Positions 10,901 through 22,900 of a DNA stretch of 64,000 nucleotides are shown here, in pieces. Every line of letters starts with the position of its first letter. Positions within the stretch are counted from its first letter, which is position 1. The notes beneath the pieces were generated by a model. It ran no database searches. It worked only from the letters and a program-made list of their open reading frames with translations, and was not told the DNA's origin. The DNA is from Ridgeia piscesae (lineage: Eukaryota > Annelida > Polychaeta > Sabellida > Siboglinidae): positions 405,001-469,000 of the forward strand of contig JAODUO010000074.1 of NCBI GenBank assembly GCA_025642075.2, in the 5' to 3' direction. The position numbers were made by a program, and so were the translations under genes.

Positions 10901-13900
10901 TTCATTTCCCCAATATCCATGGTCGGTTGACTGAGCGCAGCGTGTCCACTGGAAGTCTTGTTAGCGTGTGGCGGTTTCATTTGTCCATGAACCAGACTCG
11001 ATTTTGAAGGACTGTCGTTAACACCAGCGTGTGGTCGTCTTTTTCGCGCAGGAACGTCTCTTTCCGCGTCACCTCGTACTGCCAGATCATCAATGGAATG
11101 TACGCTGTGACGGTTTGTTCGTCGGCACTTTGTTTTGGTTGCACACGTGCCAGTTCCGCCATTAGAATGTACATGTCCAGGCACTACGGCGACGACTGTG
11201 GCCGTGGTCGAATCGGGGGCTGGAGGTGATGGAGTCACAATGTACGGCTCCACAAGGATTACCTCGTCCTGCGACATGGCTATGACTGTCGGGTGTTCCT
11301 CTTGTTCCCACACAGGGGTTGTGTCGTCAGGCAGCACATTACTGTTTGCTGGATGATCTTGTTTGTCCGCTGGTGGTTCGGCAGTCGTCGAGACTACGTC
11401 ATCCATCTGCGGTGCATTGCACGGCAAAACAGCGCTATCGTTTGGGACAGCTATAGCCGGAAACTGTTCAGCGTCACAAGAATCCGATGTGACAACATTC
11501 TCTACGGCAACAGTTGTCTCTGTTGGAGGCATACTATGCTGAGGTTGGCATTCATCAACAGGTTTTTCGGTTTCGCCATTGCCAAATGAACTGTGTTCCG
11601 GCCGCACATCTGTATCGACAGATGGCACTGCGCTGTCACGTGGCAATGCGCCGTCAGTGGATGCAACGTCTGCAGTCGGTGACGGTAGGCCTGGTTTCGC
11701 GATAACACACCGAGGCGGGGGAATTCGTTCTGGTAGCACAACCCCACTCCGCGTCCTCAGCCCTCCGCCCGTTCCTTTAGGAGGCACTTTGTTCATATAC
11801 CTCTTCCCGGCAGTTGGCTTCGTGTGATCGGCGCCTGCTGAAGCTCCAACCCGCGCCTTGGTCTTTACTACATTCTTCGGCGACGCCACATCGGGTCGGG
11901 AAGGCGGAATAATCTCCGAGAGTACGACACCACTTCGTGTGCGCAAACCGCCGCGGCACGAAACCTCGCTTGCCGCACTGCGGCGTTTTCCTACCCCCGG
12001 GGGTCTCCCTCGCCGCGGCCTGACGGGCGACAGAGAGGGCGACAGAGACTCCGAGCGAACATCATCCGTGGCCGTCGGCTGTTCCACGCTCACTTTCACC
12101 AGTCTACTGGGCGGAAGTATTTCTGGCAGCACAACACCACTACGGGTTCGCAGTCCACCAGCGCGGACCAACTTCCGCGAGTCGTCAGTGCTCGCGTCTG
12201 ATTCAGAGTGACGGTACGTTGGACTGCAAGATACTGTTCTCTGCTTCCCGCGCCTTCTACCTGGCGTCCGCTGGAGTGAAGATGAACTTTTCGTTCTCGT
12301 CCATCTACTGCCCTTTCGCTTCCTCATTGTCGATTCGTGTGTCCGTTGCACTTCACTGTCCGTCGTGCTACCGAGACAGTCACTTGTGTCTGCGGCCGAA
12401 TCTTCAATCTCCTTGTCGTCAACCACTCCTTTGCTATCATCACTTGTAACTGCGGTTGAACCGTCAACATCTTTGTGACTGACCACTCCCTCGCTCTCAT
12501 CAGATGGAGCTGTGGTAGAATCATAACTTTCGTTGTGGTCGACACGTTCTTTGCTGTCAGTCTCATTGTGGTGGTCGACTATGGTATCATCGTTGTCAGT
12601 TTTGTTGAAGCCCACGACTGTTTTGTTGTCGTTTTCACTCTCATTACGATGCAGCCGCAAAGTTTCGCAATCACTAACTACAGTACTTTCTCCTGTAACG
12701 TCCGTCACACCATCCACCGTTTGCTCTACCTCTAGCATAACGTTTCCCTCTACCGTTTTCACGTCATCACTGACATCCTCTTCTATTTTACCATCGTCAA
12801 TCCAGCACTCATCGGCGATGCCTTCGTTCACGTGTACATTGTCTCCTTCGTCGTCGGAAACACCATCGCTGTGATCACCGACGACTGTCTGCGGAACAGG
12901 GCGCGCAAGACTGAAGTTGTTGACGCCGTGCAACCACTTCATGTGGCACTGCAGACCGAGTACCTCGTTGAACTCGGGCGCGCCGTGACAGATCGGACAG
13001 ACGAGACTCTCCTTCGGCATCCGCTGCTCGCCGCCGTCAGACCTGATGTTGTGCACGATCTTCTGATGCAGCTGGAAACTGTAGCGACGGGAGAACGACA
13101 AGCATGGCGTACAGTGTTCGCACCTGTACTTCCTCTGCGCTGCGAGCACACCTTTGCGCTGCCTCGAACCAGTTTGCCCCTCCGTCGTTTTGCCGACCAG
13201 CTTGCTTGGCCGCGTCGGACTCGATTCTATTGTTGCATCCTCAGTTTTAATAGACTCTTCGGGTTTGACAGTACTGATACGTGGTATTTCTTCGTCGTTA
13301 TTTGATGTTGCCGCATCGCGGTTAGTTTTGACCTCGGCTGATGCGCACTTTACACTGATCTCTGTCGCTTGGTTACGATCACGTTGCGGCTCGCTGCAAG
13401 CACTAAGCTTTTCAGTTGCTTGTTTCAGCCCAGCATAAAGTTCTGCCTCAACTATGTGAATGTCGGGCATATCAATACACAGTACTTCGTCATCTACTGC
13501 CACACACACGTCTTCAGCTATTGATCCACTCTCCTCCAGATTAGTAGTGTTAACTACCGCCGTTGGTGTTTTACTGTCAACACATACCGCTTCTTCTAGT
13601 TCACTCTCCAATGCTTTTGGTAAAACAACAACTGTGTTTTCTGTTTCAGGTTTTGCCAACGAAGATACTGTCTTGGTTTCAGTCACAGCTACGAGTTCTT
13701 CCTCGTCAGCAGTTGGTTTCCTCTGCCCCATAGCTACATATTCATCTTTATCAATAGCGGACGTGCTTTGTTCGGGAACTATGGATTCATCCTCACCGGA
13801 GGCCAACGTGCTCCCTTCTGCAGCTACCAATTCGTCCTGGTCGACCGTTTCCTTCAGAAATGTGGCTTTAGCTTCACCGACATCTAACACGCTTTGTTCT

Positions 13901-16900
13901 TCAGCTGTCGACGTTGACACTGTGTCATTGCCAAGCTGTTTCACTTGTGTTGTGACATCTGTCACCCCAACACAATCCTCCCCATTACATGTTGTGTGCC
14001 CTTCCATTCCACCTGTCATATTTAGACATATGTCATTCACGTCTCCTTCAGGAAAGGTTTGCCTCACATGCGATATACTACTCGCGTCATCGGGCACCAC
14101 TTTCGCTAGATCGTCCGCAGGGCAGAGCACGTCACCTTTATCGTTGTCTGTGTCGTAATCACCCGCCGACTCAGTAACCAGTGACGCACTTCCATTACCA
14201 TTCACCTCATCGCCGAGTCCAATTGTTTTCATTTCAGGACATATATTTTCGGTTGGCACAGTCGTAACCTTTTCACACCCATCCGTCTGTTCCTGTGTAT
14301 TATATTCCACGTCTTTGATTATTTCGGTTTCGGAATTACACTGTAATTCTTCTGTGTTGTGTGTCGCACCTTCTTGGATGTCACGGAGAAAGCTGCTGTT
14401 TCTTGCGTCCTCGGAAACCACTGGATCATCTGTTTGGGTCTCTCTGTCAGGTCCCGTTAATTTGTTATCCAACATGTCACACTGGCTTGTCGCCGAGACA
14501 TTCTCGTCACAACCACTTTCGCCCAGGGCGTTATCTTCGGCAGCGTCCCAGTCAGAACTGTCACTACCTGTAGACGCACACTTGACATGATCACTTGTTC
14601 TGCTTTGTAGACAAGCCTGACCATCGGAGCCATCACCACTGGCCGCAGGCAGACCAACCTTGTCAGTCCCATCTTCTATACACGGTTCTGCATGATCCAG
14701 CCCATCACTGCTGGGCACAATCCCGCCAAGCACGCTGTTCTCCACAACTTCTTCAATGACGACATCAGTAATTCCTGCCTGAAAAGCTTCCCCATTGAAA
14801 ACGATATGACTGTCTTCAGTGATCTCTTCGTTGTTGGACCCTATCCGATCAAGAGTGTTGGCAATTTCTTGTACAGCCAAGTCAAATGGCAGAGTATCCT
14901 GCTCACCACTCACATGTGTGGGCACATATGCCACATCGGACACAATAGGTGCTGCAGTATAGACCAAGTTATCTGGTACAACATGTGCTTCAGAATAAGC
15001 CACATCATTCGGTACAACAGTTGCTGTAGCATAGACCCAGTTGTCTGATACAACAGGTGCTTTGGTAAAGACCACTTCATTTTGCACACCTGGTATTCCA
15101 GTACACGTGGCATGATCTGGCACAACCGACACTGCAGCACCATCCTCGTTGTTTGCCGCAACGTGTGTTGTGGCATAGTACTCGTAATCTGGCACGAGAG
15201 GTACCGCTGTATGGACCACATCATTTGGCACAACAGATGTTGAAGTAGAGGCCTCGTCATCTGGTACAACTGCTTCTACAGAACACACCGCGTCATCTGG
15301 TAACGTGTTTGTTACACAACTTGATGTGCGGTCTGTCTCACTGCTGACTGCAGGATCTGACGGTGCACCTATCAGGTATACAGCATTCAACGTCTGACCT
15401 ACGTCATTGCGACTATACATCAATGTGCTATCACTCTCAGTCTGCATGTTCGGAATGTGAGGAGTGTCTCCATTAGCTGCTGAATCGCCTTTGCCAATTG
15501 TCATCGATATTAACGCATTTGCTGCTGAACTCATTTCCCTAGAGGCAGTTTCATTGGCGCCTTCTCCAGTCCTGACATTGCCGTGCTCATCTGCCTCCCT
15601 GTCATGGTCTGGTGTTGGAGATACGTCAGAAGACGTAAGACTACCCCACGTTTGACGGGTATCCCTGTCGTGACGAGTGTCTTGTTCCACAGTCGTCTTG
15701 TAGGCCTCCAACGAAGGTGGAATGGTATCGTCCGACAACAGCGACTTGGGCTGCCCCACAACACTTTGGTCAGTATCCCCACTTCCATCAGCAGTAAGCA
15801 CACGGCCGTCCACTGCTTGTGGTACTTTCGACTCATCAGCATCGCCGGGCGTAGGTTTCTTTCTTGGCACCAACTTCACGTAGATGGTTCTACTGAAGTC
15901 GAGACCAAACAACACGGGTTTGTCGCCACTGTGTCTCGGTGTCTCCACAGATATACGTTCCGCACGACGACCGCAACCGCCCCGTTCAATGGCGTTCTCG
16001 TGTTCAATTCCAGGAAAGTAACCCGGATGTGTGCGGTCTTGATAATGCCCGGAGTCCCCAGAAACGTCATTTCCCATCAGTGAGACAGCTTCGTTACCTT
16101 GACATGTCACTCCATCGGGTCCTCGTGTTGTCACCGTGGACGCAAACACTTGATTACATGAATCTTGCTGTTCAGAATGTGTTCCAGTGATTTCACCACC
16201 AACACGTACACCTTCGCCCCATGCATTCATCGACAGGCTGACGTCAGCAAGGGTTTGCTCCACAGTTGGCAGGGGTGCACTCTCACTAGAAACAACGTCA
16301 TTACTACCGACGTGTTCATGGCGACTGTCCCCAATCTGAAGTGATTCTGCAATTGTTGCCTGTCCACAAGTGGGCCATCTGTGAGATTCCTCGACGATCT
16401 GTTGACTTCCACGGCTATCTGTAACAGGTGTAGTATTGGGAATGAACACTTGGCGACTTGACTGCGTGCTTGCAACCGTGCTAGTCAAACCAAATTCTTT
16501 CTGCTCAGACAGCATATCCGCTAGTTGTGCTAATATGCATGTAGGAAGTTCGTCGAGTCCTTTTTCGGTAGAATCGTCTCCAGCATTACCGGCGACATTC
16601 ATGCATTCAATCGATGGAAGTGTATCCAATAGCAACTGAACACTGTCCTCGGCCGATGCTTGCGGCGTTGCCATCTCGCTCAGAGGTTCATCGTGGCGTG
16701 AAATACTCGGCAGCGACACGCGGTTCGATTGCATAGAGGTTGAACTTGCTGCAATACCAGAAGAAACGGCTGAACCGTGCCACACCGTCGGACTAGGAAG
16801 CGAGCCTGTCGCAGGCGCGCCGCGGGTGTTACACCCGTTCGTGAGCACACCAACGTTCTTAGTGGTGAGCATCACGGGCAGCGACGGCTGCGACACGATA

Positions 16901-19900
16901 TTTGATCCCTGCGAAGAATTTACACTCTCGTTCTGTGCGCTGTGTACGGACACCTGGACGACCGAATGCAAGTCACTGTTAATCTGTTCGATGTCTCCAC
17001 AATCAGCCTGACGTGTGTCGGACAAAACGTCTGCTTTGCTAATGACGCTGAACTGCAACGGCTTGTTCCGGTGTGTGCCGGTCTTCTTCCTCATCTGTGT
17101 CTTGTGCGAGTTGGCTCGCCCATAGCCATGTTCGTTGAGTATGTGTAACTTCAGCGGAGTCGCCGCCGTGAATATCAACGAGCACGTTGGACACTGATGT
17201 CGGCCCGGTTCATGCGTCAGCGCAGGTGTCGCATGCTGCTGCACAGATGACGTCACGTTTGTCGCAATCCCAACGTTGTCGGCGTTCTCAAGCTGGCTTG
17301 TCCCCGATGTCTGCTCGGAAATCAACTCTGCCTCACCTTGACTGTTTGGCCCGTGGCTCTTCAGGTGCCGCGTGAGATCCTGCTTCCTCGAGTATGACCT
17401 CTTGCACGACTTGCACGTGTAGAGTCCGTGCGGCAGTTCCTGGAGTACTGCGCCTTTCAAGCACTTCGAGATCTCGTGGGTGCGACACGCCTGCTTCGTC
17501 GGGAACGTCTGCTCGCAGTACATGCACTGGTAGAGCTTCACCGTCTCGAGCGGCGCGCGGCTCCTGCACGCCGTGCACTGGCGTGGCTCCCCCGGTGTGA
17601 GCGGTACTTTCAACATGTGGTTGCAGGAGCTGCACGCGAACGCCTTCACGACAAACATGCTGGTGCCGTGATATTGCGCGCACGTCTTCAGCGAGGAGCC
17701 GTCTTTCTTCTTGGGTTTTTTCGTGACGTGGGCCACGTCGCCGTTGCTATGCGACGCGTCTACACCGGCACCATACCGCAGTATGGTTCCTTTCGGGTGT
17801 ATCTTGTAGCTTTGTGGCGGTCGCACAGCAGTGGCTGACAGTACGTTGCTCGTCGGTACAAACAAACCGACGGTTTTGTCAACCACTGGTTCACTGGGTG
17901 GCATCGTGTCACCTCCGTGGCTGTGGTTCACGTGTTCATGACAACGCGATATGGTGGCGCACGCGAAACCACAAAATCGACAAATGAACCTCTGCGAGAC
18001 AACGGCCGTGGGTGTGACGGTGAGACACGCCTCGTTTCTGTGGTGTTCGAACGCTGCGCGCGTGCCAAATTCCGCCATGCATGCGCTGCACTGGAATTTA
18101 CGAACGTCGACGATGCGTATCTTTTGCGCGAAGTCACGGCGAACACCGGTCGGCTTGGACACACGAACTGTCGTCGACACCTCGATCACTTCCGGTTTCT
18201 TTGCAGCGAGAGGACTTGCTGTTCGGGGCTTTTGCAACGAGTTGGTCACATTGGACAGCTGTGGAATGTCTTGTTTGTTCGTAATGTTGCAAATGTGGAC
18301 AGCGTTCGATTGTGGCATAACCTGCCTGTTTTCTACAGAAACACTGGCTTCGCTCACCGCCATCGTCGCGTGCAAGTCCTGATTGTTGAGTTGTGAGCCG
18401 CCTGTTGTCTGGTCTGGAACACCATTTCCAGTAACCACGTCTCTAACACGGACAATGCCCATGTGAACATTTTTAACACCTGGCAGTGGTGCGCCAATCC
18501 CAGTGTCACTCTTCACTTTGTCAACTGTTGCTGCTATGTGCTCGATGAATTCTTCCGGTTTCGTAGCCGTCTTCAGCAGCTCGCTGATTCTTTTTACGAA
18601 CAGCTCGCTCGCGCGGATTTCAGTCACTTTCCCAGGATGCATCGCGTCCGTCGTCCCGGTCGCGCTCCCGTGCACGTTCATCATGTGCGTACGGAGCCGA
18701 GACGGCCTCACGAAGGCGTCGCCGCAAAACTCACAGAGGAACACCTCGTTCTGTGGCACCGGGGCGTGACTGAGGACAACCGTGAGCTGGTGTTCGTCAA
18801 GGATGTGATCCTCGAGCATGCCTACGTCCAGACAGTGAACCCCGCACAGGTCACACAGTGTCGGCTGGTCGTCCAGGTCGCACGGCTTCGTGGCGTCCTC
18901 CTTCTGGTATGTCGCGATGGCGTCCGCGCTGAGCCGCGACAGACGAACCGTGCACTGACTGAGGTGATAGTCCTCCGCCATCTTCACATTGACGTGGCTG
19001 CCGTTGACGACAGAACGGGGCGTGGGCTTCGCTCGTCCCCGCACCGCCATCTTGGTCGAATCCACGCTCGTGTCCTCCGCGCCCGCATCGTTGTCGTCCT
19101 CGTACGTTGACATGTCGGTCGAACCGTCATATCCGTCTCCCATATTGCTGGCGTCACCACCAATAAGTCTCGCGGAATCCGTTCGCTGTCGCTCCCGTTT
19201 CGCGGTGAATTGCGGGTTAACCTTGTTGCCAAATCCACCAAACACTCCTTTGGTGGCGCGGATTTTGGTTTTCTTCACCCTCACCGCCTTGATGCCGTTG
19301 ACTTTGGCGAGCTTCTGCTTGGCAGCGACGGTCTGGTCGTCGCTGCTGATGGCCTCCGGGTGCATGCGGGACACGTGGCGGTTCAATCCAGGCTTCTTCT
19401 TGAAGCTGGCGCCGCATACGAGACACACGTACTCGCCGGGCCCCGACTTGACGAGGTCGGCCCGCATTGAGCACACCCACTCCTGGTGCTGGCGCCGCCG
19501 CGACAGCGACTCGAATCTTCGCCTGCAGAAGCGGCATTTGAACATCACGCAACCGCCGTCGTCCGTGCTGCTGTCGCCTTCGTCCGACATCTGGCAGTCT
19601 TTCGCGGTTCGTCTCGGCAGCGTGGTCAGGTGACCGTTGGCGATGAGGGTCGCCGTGCAACTTGCGAGTTCACGTTTCAATGCGGGCTTATGTCCGTCAT
19701 CTGTGGTGTTCGTACCTTTGGCAGCATCGTCACCACGTTTCTGTGTATCACCTGGCCGCGCTGGTGCAATTCGTGTGACGTATTGATGATCTTCACACGG
19801 ATCTGTGACCCTTTTGTGATCGCCAATTGCACTGCATGGTACATTCCCATTGTCCATTCGCATCACTGTGGCCGAGTCTAAACTGCACTGCAAAGACGAA

Positions 19901-22900
19901 TCAGGATTGACTTTTGGCAGTGAAGGCTTCGACACTACTTCACAGTTATCAACCGACATCGCCTCCACAAACGTTGGTATTTCTGAATGAATTTCTGAAT
20001 TTTCGATGTTCTTGACCGGTTCCTGCTCACCGACCGTGTGTGATTGTGATGATTTTTGCCCACTGTCATTGCTCAATTTGTCATTGTCTACTGTAGGTGC
20101 CGCATTGGTGTCGTCAGGTGATTTGTAGCTTCCAGATGACGCTTTACTCTCAGTCGCTGACAGTGCGTTGATTATGCACATATGAAGGATGCTCTCGAGA
20201 TCAGACTCCGGATCGGTTCCTTTCGGAGTACCTGAAATTGTTGGCTGTTTAGGCGCACTAGCCGATGTCTCTCGACATTGTTTTGTCTCCGCTGGTCTTT
20301 CGGGAGATACAGAAGCGTCACTGCGCTTCAGTGAACCGGAACCAAACGTTTCCTCTTTGTTCAAATGACTAGTTTGGTCACGCTGACTGTTTGACTCCGG
20401 TGAAAGTTCGCCTGCCACTTTGGCAAACAGTGAAAGCCGATGCATGTTGGTGCTGCTTGCGTGTGCCGGTTCCACATCCTGCAGAAGTTGCCTACTAGAA
20501 TCAGTGTGAACTACTGCTCCATGGACAGTCCGCTTACGAAGCAATTTCACCAACGCTGCCTTTGTCTTAGTCTTTGGTTTTTTTTCTGTGGTATGCTGTT
20601 CGCAAGGCTTACTGCCTACAGAGTCAGTTTTCGCAGCGAACTCATTGCATGCAGCTGTCTTGCTGGTGACATCACCAGTGACTTGGTAGCCTGCACTGTC
20701 CACGTTCACCCGACGCAGATCGTCTGTCCCAATCCCTTCTTCTGATGGGATATTTTTCCTTGTGGCGTCACCAGAGTTACAGCTTGGGTCACTAATTACG
20801 GATGGATTGTCTCTTGTGGGCACATCCATACAAGCAACATGCTGAGCCTTGTTCAATGCATTGGTCGTCTCTACAACTATCTTATCTACGCTAACATGAG
20901 AAACATCACCACTTCTACAGTTTCCAGTTCGACTAGATTCTAGTTTGACAGACTCTTTTGCACCAGCACCGTTCAAAGACAGGCAACTGGGCACAGAGGC
21001 AACTTTATCAATATCTGATTCAACTAGACGTGTTGCAACTTTGCTATCGTCTGACACAATCCGGTCTGGCTCTTTTACTATGTCTTGACCAGTCGCTGGA
21101 CACTGGCCAGTATCGTCCACTCCATCACTGATTGCTAATGTGCGTAGCCTTTCCCCATTGGATGACACCAGTTCCTTTGAAATGTATTCCACTTTGCACG
21201 GCATAGTCTTTGCCACGCCGGACGAACTCTCCAGTTTTGTACGTGAGCGTTTCTCCGAACTGGAACGTTTTTTCTTTTTCCTCGGACAGCGCGCCGGATG
21301 TGGTGGGATTGCGTGGAACACATTTGTCTTGGCATCGTACAGATACCCAACTTCACTGAGGTGTGTCACACAGAGTTCTTTGAGTTTCGACCATGTCAGG
21401 TCGACCGTGAAGACTCCGGGTCGCAGCGTTTGAACCTTGTCAAACAGCTCTGCATACAACTCGTCTGGGAAGTCGAGCGGTGCTATCGCCTTCACACAGA
21501 TAGTCTCTGTCTGCTCGCTCATGTGGCGCTGCATCTTGAAGAAGAACTCTTCCTTCGGGTCGAGATAAAACTCAGTCATGAGACACGCCTGAAAAGACAA
21601 AACAGGTCAATCTCTTCATGATGTCATATCAAATGCATGCCTCCAAAGCCTTGCGATTGCTCTGTATGTAAATTAATGTCTGCGATTGCTTTTCCGGGGT
21701 ATTCATGACAGTGGTACCACAGTAATAATAAAGCTACCGCAATATAATTTAATCTGCGAGTGATTTATGTAACATGTCCTACCTACGAAGAATGTCAGGC
21801 TGCAACTGATATTAAATGACTTACCACATATACAATTATAACATGACCATCTGGTGTAACATGACCTCCTACATATCATATGTATATAGCTGGCTGTAAT
21901 CAATGTAACATGACCTACCATTTACATGTGGCTATATTGTGAATGGGATATAACAATGTACATCTGACCGAGATTACTGTAACATAACTTATCATGCACA
22001 TCTGACTTTGACTGACATAACATGACTTACCATGTACATCTGGCTGCGACTGATGTAACATGACTTACCACATCCATCTAGGTGCTACATATGCAACATG
22101 ACTTATTGTGTCCATCTGGATGCAACTTACATAACGACCTACCTTTTACATCTGGCTGCAATTGATGTAACATGACTTACCATGTACATCTGGCTGGGAC
22201 TGATGTAACGTGAATTACCATATCCATCTAGGTGCGACATATGTAACATGACTTACCATGTACATCTGGCTGTGATCGATGTAGAGGTCAGAGATTGTCC
22301 TGCAGATCTCCCCCATGCGGTCAGCGGCATTGGCAGCTTCCTCCTCGTCATGTCGGTACAGACGTGCCATGTCGAAGATGTGTCGGTCATCCTTGAGCGC
22401 GCTCAGACAGATGTCGGAACAGAACTCACGGAATTGGAGACCAAACTGCAACCACCAGACAGTGTGATAGGAAACAGAAGGGGCATAAAATGTTGCTTGT
22501 AGCATGTTGTTACTGAATGTTACAAGAAGAGTAAAATTGTACACATTACATACATGCGCTTGACAAATCCAAATGCTCTGATAAAGGGAAGAGCATCAGT
22601 AAGAGTTTTGAAAATATCAAAACCAACATAATTAATAAACTGTACAATAATGCATGTATGGTTTGTTGGTGTTCTCTGGACACATATTCTAATGACACAG
22701 ACATTATTGAATGTATTGTTCACGGCTCCAAGAATGGTTTATTGTATGATTTGACTTACTTTGGAGCAAAATGTTGTTGTTTTGGAGTGCGACGTTTCAG
22801 CCTATCAGCTACGGGTCTTGTTCACATAGCTGACGGGCCTTGGCCACGGCCACCCCTGGTGTGCAAGGATGATGCTAAGGGACGGTTGGTATCTGACTGA

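Larger units (their letters stand above)
7993..21588 (-). other. Giant terminal coding exon (exon 8) of the ZNF292/RLF-like gene
   Basis: A single open frame of 4,531 codons plus a TAG stop, preceded by acceptor TGTCTTTTCAG at 21589. Its first codons (ACLMTEF) continue exon 7 in phase 0. Finger clusters lie at genomic 19,370-19,545, 18,680-18,865, 17,905-18,100, 17,165-17,650, 12,930-13,130 and 10,480-10,710. Between them are long acidic, Ser/Thr-rich, apparently disordered linkers, several internally repetitive. The exon is clearly more GC-rich than its AT-rich flanks. Many open frames on the plus strand here are antisense shadows. Confidence 0.92.

Noticed and set aside
8016..21621. Many plus-strand open frames of 60-232 codons across the giant exon, such as 13460-14158 and 18463-19110
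   Set aside because: They are antisense to a single 4,531-codon frame with clear zinc fingers. They have low-complexity Ser/Thr composition that mirrors the sense codons, and no domains or splice context.
22785..22830. Hammerhead-ribozyme-like words on the minus strand (CTGATAG followed by GAAACGTC), as in Penelope-type elements
   Set aside because: The conserved CTGATGA core is altered and I could not form stems II and III, so there is no support for a ribozyme.
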